NCBI GenBank assembly: GCA_907165135.1
Contig: OU015566.1
Location: forward strand, 14,182,157 to 14,246,156
Reading direction: 5' to 3'
DNA length: 64,000 bases
DNA from: Oikopleura dioica
Lineage: Eukaryota > Chordata > Appendicularia > Copelata > Oikopleuridae
Both the position numbers and the translations under genes were made by a program. Below, piece by piece: positions 57,590 to 64,000 of this stretch (the stretch's first letter is position 1; each line of letters begins with the position of its first letter). The notes under the pieces are model-generated. The model was given only the letters and a program-made list of their open reading frames with translations. It was not told the DNA's origin and did not search any database.

Positions 57590-58355
57590 CTCACGATTTT
57601 CGCAGTTCGGAGTTCTCCAGAAGAAAGCTCTCTACAGCGCTAGAATCTTTTCTTTTCTCGATTTTCCGTTCCGTTCTTTTTTTCTCGTGAAAGTTGAATT
57701 TTGTGAAGAGCGCGCTTCGAATTTGCCAGGCGCGCTCCATTGGCTCCTTTTTTAGATTTAGCGTAGGCCGAATTGAAAGAAGAAATTCCTTTACCAGCTC
57801 TATTTTTCCCTTTTCCTTCGATTTCTAGCATATTTTTGGCCCAAAAGAGTTGATGAAAAAATTTCATTATGAAGAAAGAAAGCCGAATTTTGAACTGAGA
57901 GAAATTTGAGGAAAAAGGTTGATTTCGAGTCAAAAAACGCGAAATAGAACGTTTAGGTTGTGAACATGTTAATTTCTTGCTGTTAACATGATGACAGCAT
58001 GTCGATTTTTCGCGTGAACTGTAAGTTTTCACTCATCAAGTGAATTATATTTTGAGAATTCAAGAGAACATCGCGTTTGAGTCAAGATTTCCTGGTTAAA
58101 ATTAAGGGTATCCGCTTGTTAAAATGTGCCTCGGCGAATCAGATTTCAAAAATTACTCGTTTATAAAACTCATTTTTTTTGCATGAACTGAAAATTCTGC
58201 TTGACCGGTTTATTTTATTCAAACTAAAGTTACTGCAGTTACTCGCTGATAGAGCCCCGATAAAGTGTCTATCCGCCACGAAGCTTATCTGGAGCTCTTA
58301 TCAGCTAATTTTTTCCAACAAATTTCCAAAGTTTCGAAAGAAACTGTTCTTCAGA
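57590..58355. other. Divergent promoter region
   Basis: Between the NUP50-like start (minus) and EIF3J (plus). A minus ORF at 58032-57640 (130 codons, basic C-terminal half) is the only sizeable frame; no splice or family support, so I do not call it a gene. Confidence 0.4.
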
Positions 58356-59486
58356 ATGCCGCCAAACTTTAGTGACGAAGACTTGTCCGACGTTTCGGAA
58401 GACTGGGACTCCTCCGGCGACGAGGCCGTCGAGAAGAAGGAGCAGGAAGCTGCCAAGGCCAAAGCACAAGAAGAGGCCAGTAAGTCTAAAAATAAGTTAC
58501 CAGAATTACTTTTTCTCGCTTCGGCAACCTGGTGATAAAACCTGAGTCAGGTTCTGAAAGCGGCCTGACTCAGGTTAAATACACAGGTTCCCGGGCTAAG
58601 CCCAAGAACGCCTTAGAATATCCGTAAATGTCCATTTCAGAGACGAAGAAAGGAGCAAAAAAGACGCTGCAGCAAAAAATCAAGGAGCGAGAAGAACGCG
58701 AAAAACGAGAAATGGAGATTCGCGAATTGACGCCCGAGCAACGCCGCGCGCAGCTCAAGAAAGAACAGGACGAATCGGAACTCCTCGGAGCCATGGAATT
58801 CGTCGACGTCAAGGACCCAGAAGAGTGAGAATCATCGAAAAATGATTGTAATGAATTTAACTCCTTCAGTATCGACATTTCAAAGTTCGCGCCAAAGAGC
58901 AAGCACGATTTCTCGCTGTACTCTGAAAAGCTTGGAAAAACAATCAGCCAGTATTCGTCGAGTCCGTTTTACGTCGATTCCGTGGTCGACCTGACGCGAG
59001 TGCTCATCCAGGGAATGAAACTCGACGATACGAGGAAAGTCGAAACCATGCTCAAGGTGCAAATCAACAAACTCGTCAAAGAAAGCTCTGGCAAAAAGGG
59101 AAAGGTATTAATAAAATCGAGAAGAATTCAAAAATAATGTAAAACATTTATTCGTCGAAGATGGTCATAACAACAGTCACAGTAGATAAATCACAAATTG
59201 CTTTTGAAACATTTTGGAAGGCTCGGAGAAGTAAATTCTAACATCGATTCAAACTTTCCACTTTTATCCAAAAAGATAAGGATCAATCCTCGTCTTTTCG
59301 AGGCTATCTGATGAAGATTGAACCTTTTTCAAATCGAACTTTTAAAATTCAAATTTATAAACTTTTCATAACCCAGTTTTCATTCAGAAAAAGGCAGGTA
59401 AAGGGTCATTGAACGCTGGCGGTGGAAAAGGTGGCATGGACACGAGAGCATACGACGGATACGATGACATGGAAGATTTGATGTAA
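58356..59486 (+). CDS. EIF3J: Eukaryotic translation initiation factor 3 subunit J
   Basis: Exons 58356-58479, 58641-58824, 58870-59104 and 59388-59486 join in phase. The N terminus is acidic (NFSDEDLSDVSEDWDSSGDE), followed by a Lys/Glu helix (KKTLQQKIKEREEREKREME), the conserved TPEQRRAQLKKEQDESELL block, a helical core, and a C terminus with GGG then DGYDDMEDLM, as in eIF3j. Cytoplasmic; it binds the 40S decoding centre and modulates mRNA entry. The ATG follows ttcttcag by one base, fitting spliced-leader addition. Introns 1 and 3 (161 and 283 nt) are larger than usual; intron 1 holds a hairpin repeat. Confidence 0.9.
58521..58600. repeat. Inverted repeat in EIF3J intron 1
   Basis: acctgagtcagg at 58540-58551 pairs with cctgactcaggt at 58564-58575, and outer caacctg/caggtt words extend the match imperfectly. 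Probably a small palindromic MITE. Confidence 0.55.
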
Positions 59487-59571
59487 CCTACACTTTTGCT
59501 TACTTCATTTTCTATCACAGAAATTCAATTCTAGCAAGCAAATATAGTATTCTCTAATTTCCTAAAAGTTC

Positions 59572-59614
59572 TCTCTCGCCCGAGGCTGGTCGCCTCCTGC
59601 CCTCGGGCGAGAGA
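59572..59614. repeat. 14-bp stem-loop downstream of EIF3J
   Basis: tctctcgcccgagg (59572-59585) is perfectly complementary to 59601-59614 with a 15-nt loop. It starts 85 bp after the EIF3J stop. It could be an RNA hairpin in the 3' UTR or a small palindromic repeat. Confidence 0.6.
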
Positions 59615-59838
59615 CAAAAATCAACAAATCACCAAACAACAACAACTGGACCTGCCTGTACCAAAATCCTAATCCGTGTTCAAAAGCAACTCTTAGGCGA
59701 AAATTTACTTTCACTTGTCAGTAATACTATTATCCCTTCAGTTAAATCCTGCGATTGAGCACTTCCGTCCAATAAAAAAAAAACTCAATAAAAATCAGAA
59801 AACCTAAAAAACTCTTTCTTGATTTCAGAAATCGGAAA

Positions 59839-61534
59839 ATGACAAATCTCATTCGCGCCTCAAGGCGATGCATGGCCCTTAAAATGCCTCGAGCAAGTGC
59901 CCTCGCAGCATTCGAAGATTTCTCCAAGTCCTTTCAGGTTTTAGCAGGGCAAGAAAAGGGGTTGAAAGAAATTAAAATTCAGCTTCGATTGGATTATCCA
60001 GTCCAGACGACGGGAGACTTCATTGATCAAAATCTGAATAAAGGCGAGCCCGTTCCCTCGATCCTCCTTGATCAGCTGATTCAAACAGTTGAAACTAAGA
60101 AGCAGTTCATCGATATTTCGTACCACTTGTGGCGCTTTAGGCACTCGCCGTTTAGCTACAAAATGAGGCCCTGGACGAACTATTTTCTCATCACAAAAGG
60201 TTTCAAATTCATCCCTTCCAAATAGGGTGGGTCACTTTCAGGGTTGGTCTTTCGATTTCGCTTTTTGTTTGTAAGATGATTGTTCTAACCCCAATAAAGA
60301 ACTTTCCACAGAAAACTGACCAAAAAAATTTTTTCATCCCTCATTTTTGAAAAAAATTTTGTCGAAAAACCGGTTTTTCTAGAATAACACCGGAAGCCCC
60401 TTACTGTACACGTGATTTTACTGTATCATCATAAAGACCTCGTTAAGCCGGTCATTTTGGTACCCGAAACTTCCCCGGGAAATGACAGGAAAAAAAACTG
60501 CAGAGATTTTGAATGCCCGAATACAGCAAAATTGAGCCAAATTTGGCCCAAATTTCGCGATTTTCGCGATTTTCTAGAGTCTGTAAAAGTACTTTCCCGG
60601 GAGTGCACAGGGGTGTTCGGGTGCTCAAAATGATCAGCACGACGAGAGCTTTCAAATGAGCACAAAAAGAAAGTGCGGCTCGAAAAATGTTTAAAAAGTG
60701 ACCCACCCTACTTCCAAACCTCAAATCTCTCCTAGGAGTCCGCCTGGGTGCATTTGAAGCATTGATTGAGCTCTTGTTGAAGTCGGAAACGTATGGTTGC
60801 TTCCCAGATGCTGCTAGTCTCTCTTATTTATTGTTAAATCTCGTTGAAAATGGAGAAAATCAACTGGCGGTCGAAGCGTGCGTGGATTTATTGATAAAAG
60901 ATTTGTGCTCCAGTTCGACTTTGGCAAAACTCTGCTTGAATATTTTTATCCATAACATCGGTAAATCCTTCCTTCTTGACAAATCATTCATCTTTCATAA
61001 GAAAATCTTCAATCATGCGAAGCAAAGCAAGTTTACGCGTCTGTCAGAATCATTGGAAATATCCTCGAGAATGAAAAGCTCAAAGATCTTGGCGCTTGTG
61101 GAATCGCCAAGACAATTTCTGAAGAAGAAGTGACAAAAGATGATCATTTTTATATCGACCCTTATGTTAATTATGAAGAGCTCTGTAGCAATCCGCAGAT
61201 TGAGTTTGAAGAGTTTATCGAGCAATTGAAATCGCTGGATTTAGAATTTGGAAGCTTGGAGGGCGAGATTAATGGACTTTTTAACGATGCTAGTGAAACT
61301 TTTAAGGTAATGTTTTTTCAGGAGCTAGTGTCTCAATCCCTCTTTTAGCAATGGAATGCAGAAGCAACAGATCTCCACCAAGCTCTAGAAACCCTCGTTT
61401 CTGACAGAAAAGACTGGGCAGCGCGATACCAACAGTTGGAAAAAGAGTTCAAGGCTGGCGTCCAATATGCATTATCTCAGGTAATCTCGCTAACTTTATT
61501 ACGCCTTTAATTAAACAAGAAGCAGCGAGGGTAA
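59839..61534 (+). CDS. MRPS27: Small mitochondrial ribosomal subunit protein mS27
   Basis: Exons 59839-60199, 60736-60960, 61033-61306, 61349-61480 and a tiny 61520-61534 join in phase. Matches to MRPS27 (a PPR-like protein) include YHLWRFRHSPFSYKMRPWTN and FPDAASLSYLLLNLVENGEN. The N terminus (MTNLIRASRRCMALKMPRAS) looks like a mitochondrial presequence, basic and without acids. The C-terminal third is acidic and coiled coil (WAARYQQLEKEFKAGVQYAL). The first intron (536 nt) is long because it contains a MITE. The last exon is my weakest call; without it the protein ends a few codons into the intron. Confidence 0.75.
60225..60708. mobile_element. MITE, 484 bp, TA target duplication, in MRPS27 intron 1
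   Basis: Termini gggtgggtcacttt (60225-60238) and its exact complement (60695-60708) flank a 484-bp AT-rich core. TA lies directly outside on both sides (60223-60224 and 60709-60710), as for Tc1/mariner or pogo-related MITEs. Without it the intron would be about 50 nt. No transposase frame inside. Confidence 0.85.
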
Positions 61535-62074
61535 CTTATCACACCGCCTAATGAGAGTTGCAATCTGGCGGCTTGCCAGTGCTTGCAAGGAATTGTTTAT
61601 AATTATTCAATAAGTTCAGATGCTAAAGCTTGTTTTGAGTCTTAAAATATTAATGATGCTTCCTTGATTTCGATAGATATAGGTTTATTTGGGATCAAGG
61701 CAATTTTCAATAATTTGCACCATTTGCGCTGATGTCGATTTTAATCCTTTCATCGGCAATAATCACGGCGGTTTCTCGGTCTGCCGATTCTTTAAGGATA
61801 TTTAATAATTAACAGAGAGATCTGTATGCAAACCTGTTGCGTCCGTTTTTCGCGGTTTTGGCGGTTGTGATTGTCAAAGTCTTTCATATGGCCCCTGCGT
61901 CTGTTTTATTAACCCCTTTGGCTTTGCCGGGTGTTCTTCCTAAAAGCAGGCGAATGTCAGTAAAGACCAATTACTGTCACTTTCTCGAGTGACACTTAGT
62001 GCCCATTCATTTGGAATTCAAGGCGACAGGAGCCTGCGAAAATCGCGAGTTGCGATTTTATTGCCCGTTCCAAT
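61535..62074. other. Intergenic region between convergent genes
   Basis: Convergent 3' flanks of MRPS27 (plus) and the membrane protein gene (minus). Sequence is AT-rich without sustained frames. No RNA gene recognised. Confidence 0.4.
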
Positions 62075-63160
62075 TCAATTTGCGCGGCTTTTTGATTTGG
62101 GTTTAAATAACTCAGCGGGGGATGTACTGTTGCTTACACTACTGTTCTCTTCCGTGTCTTCAAGCTCCGACTGAAGAATGGAAAGTTCCCTTCGTAGGTT
62201 CCAATTCATTGTGTGGTCAGCTTGAAAGGGCTAGAATTATATTTTTATTTTAATTATTTCACGGTCGAGCAGGTTTTCAATTAAAATTCACCTCCGAATT
62301 GCCGAGCATTGTTGATATAGGATCGTGAATGCTCGCTGAAGTAGGCAGAAGTGTGGACTTTTCTGTGACACAGCTCTCATCGATCTCCGTGTTGTCGCTA
62401 GAATCACATTTGTCAGACGCGTCTGCTGCTTCTTTCTCCTTCATCTTTTGCTTGAAAGCCTCTACTTCCTCGCTCGTGAGAAACTGATCGTAATAGCTCC
62501 GTGATTTCGGCGCGGTGAATCTTTAATAAAAACAATCTCAAATAAACTCAATATTAATCAAAACCGATAACGCCTTTTGGGACGGTTCAGAATACATTTT
62601 ATTTTGCAATTCCATTATTTCTTACTTCATGCTTTGACTCTTGCTCATTTTCCCCAAAACCAAAGGGTCCTCATCGCTCCATTTTTCTCCAATTCTTGAT
62701 TCTCCTACTTTTCTCTTTGTGATACAGTACGTTGCAATTATCAGCGCTACTGTGAGTAAACCAAGCGGTGCGGCGATGAAAATTATCTCTTTATCGCTCA
62801 TCCTCAATCCAAACGATTTCTCCTAAACAGACAGTAAGAAGGTAGTCAGTAAAGAACTCTCCACGCCCCGACGACGTGTCCGGAGCTCGAGCGCCCCTCT
62901 ACCAATTCATCTTTGATGGATTTTTTGAGCAATCATACTTCTCTGTTAATTTCGAAGAATATTGTTACGTTGTAGCCCATTTTCGATGAGACAGAATTCG
63001 TTATCTGCTTCAAAATATATAATGAAGATGATATGAAAATCGATAACCTGTAGCTCCGGCAAATGGAAGAAAAAACTGAACGTCGTATTGATTTTTGTTG
63101 TTACTATAAGAGCTTGGTCTTCCTGATGTTGCAAGATTTTATTAATTTGGGAATAATTAA
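62075..63160 (-). CDS. Single-pass membrane protein, uncharacterised
   Basis: Stop at 62075-62077. From the C terminus back: an exon at about 62220-62075 (polar, Ser/Lys), an exon at about 62520-62295 (DQFLTSEEVEAFKQKMKEKE, acidic Ser-rich), an exon at about 62820-62625 with one membrane segment (IIFIAAPLGLLTVALIIATY) followed by a basic KRK stop-transfer, and upstream ectodomain exons near 63135-63045 and 63005-62955 with NTT and NVT N-glycosylation sequons. This fits a type I membrane protein with a cytoplasmic tail of about 130 residues. The signal peptide and first exon are not resolved; the 5' limit is approximate. Family unknown. Confidence 0.55.
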
Positions 63161-63276
63161 AAGGTTAACCTTGCATAACTACTCTGATTTAAAAGGGCCT
63201 CTCAATTCAAGTGCGTCTCGTTTTACCAACAATAACGCTTGTCCTTCAGACTGGGCTTTTTAACCAAAGACAAGCC

Positions 63277-63623
63277 ATGGAGCAGCGCGGAAGTGAGCGA
63301 ATGCCGAAACTCTACCCGCCTTACATGGAGGTAGATTGGATTAATTCTAACGCATTTGATTAAAAATGCAACCGTAGAATGAATATTTCATCGTCGCCGT
63401 ATCCGACCTTGAGTTAGAACAGGACATCTACGAGGCAAAGAATCCAAAAGAGTGGAGCAAAATCAAGACGTTCTTTGAAAACAGAAAACAAGAAAAAGAA
63501 CTGGCCCTAGAAGAACGAAGAGCGCCGCTGAGAAGGAATTACAAAACGAATGAACGGTGGAATGGGAAAATGTTTTCTGAATTTGACAAGCCTAATTCTA
63601 CACCTCGATTGCCCATCGAGTGA
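63277..63623 (+). CDS. Small charged protein, 99 aa, upstream partner of UFL1
   Basis: ATG at 63277-63279; exon 1 ends at 63330; intron 63331-63377 (47 nt); exon 2 to TGA 63621-63623, in phase. The protein is hydrophilic and helical (EQDIYEAKNPKEWSKIKTFF, ALEERRAPLRRNY). I do not recognise it. The stop is 51 bp before the UFL1 ATG, so the two genes probably form an operon. Confidence 0.6.
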
Positions 63624-63674
63624 ATTCTGAATTCACGAAAAAAGAAGAGAAGCTTCTGAACTTTTCCTTTTAGA
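63624..63674 (+). promoter_or_regulatory. 51-bp operon spacer with trans-splice acceptor before UFL1
   Basis: A pyrimidine-rich tract ending cttttccttttag, one base before the UFL1 ATG. Too short for an independent promoter; fits spliced-leader trans-splicing. Confidence 0.6.
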
Positions 63675-64000
63675 ATGGATGCAATGTGGGCAGAAATTGA
63701 GGCGCTTCAGAAGCAGCTGGCGGCGGCTCAGGCTCGGTTCGTACTGTTATTAATCGGCTTGGAATAGATAAAAAAGGTTTTTTGGACCGTATTTGAACCG
63801 CTGAAAGGAAGAAGATACTTCCCAGCGCCTTAGCGATCGAAACTGCATCGAAATCATCATGAAGCTGAAGGAAATGAATCTCGTTGAGCTGATCCACTCA
63901 TCCAACGGAAAGTTTTATTTGACACATCAGAAACTGCGATCGGAAGTGTTCGATGCCCTGGTTAACGCGGGCGGGCGAAGTACGATCGGCGATCTGGCGG
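63675..64000 (+). CDS. UFL1: E3 UFM1-protein ligase 1, N-terminal part, runs off the right edge
   Basis: ATG at 63675-63677; exon 1 to 63740 (donor gtactg); exon 2 from 63808 open to the window end, in phase. It matches the UFL1 start: a short helix, then RFEEDTSQRLSDRNCIEIIM and a winged-helix segment (GKFYLTHQKLRSEV, GGRSTIGDL). UFL1 transfers the ubiquitin-like UFM1 to targets such as ribosomal uL24 at the ER membrane. Only about 86 codons are in the window. Confidence 0.85.

Noticed and set aside
57640-58032. Minus ORF of 130 codons upstream of the NUP50-like gene
   Set aside because: No splice-compatible neighbours or recognisable domain; basic low-complexity frame in a divergent promoter region.

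Overview
The window is nuclear DNA from a very compact animal genome. Coding density is high, almost every intron I could resolve is GT-AG and only 37-75 nt long, neighbouring genes lie tens to hundreds of bases apart, and several ATGs sit just after an AG splice acceptor, as in trans-spliced operons. Together with clear chordate-type orthologs this points to an appendicularian tunicate such as Oikopleura dioica. The organism call is an inference; no species-specific marker was checked.

Layout. 1-2200: two uncharacterised minus-strand genes. 2465-6421: three plus-strand genes, a RING protein, a PCGF/Polycomb RING protein and dyskerin (DKC1). 8454-23156: a 14.7-kb mobile element on the minus strand. 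It has 267-bp identical repeats and a 44-bp repeat in a split-direct-repeat order, a reverse transcriptase-RNase H and a tyrosine recombinase, so it is a Ngaro/DIRS-class YR retroelement. It is about twice the usual size, carries extra ORFs, and its genes contain many short spliceosomal introns. It appears to interrupt a small host ORF.

23362-40153 (minus strand): a small predicted secreted protein, a UBE3A-type HECT ligase whose one large intron holds a 3.75-kb TTAA-flanked DNA transposon, and RICTOR. 40883-45246 (minus): NELFA, CDK7 and an acidic protein gene with 60-bp and about 110-bp spacers, a likely operon joining two RNA polymerase II control factors. 45561-57589 (minus): CPSF6, arfaptin, two tandem SMAD genes (one with full MH1-MH2 but no SSxS tail, one MH2-only with an SSxS tail), an uncharacterised gene and a NUP50-like gene.

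58356-64000: EIF3J, MRPS27 (with a TA-flanked MITE in its first intron), a minus-strand single-pass membrane protein, and a plus-strand pair made of a 99-aa protein gene and UFL1, which runs off the right edge. Exon models were built by hand from reading frames and splice signals; where an exon end is unresolved the entry says so.
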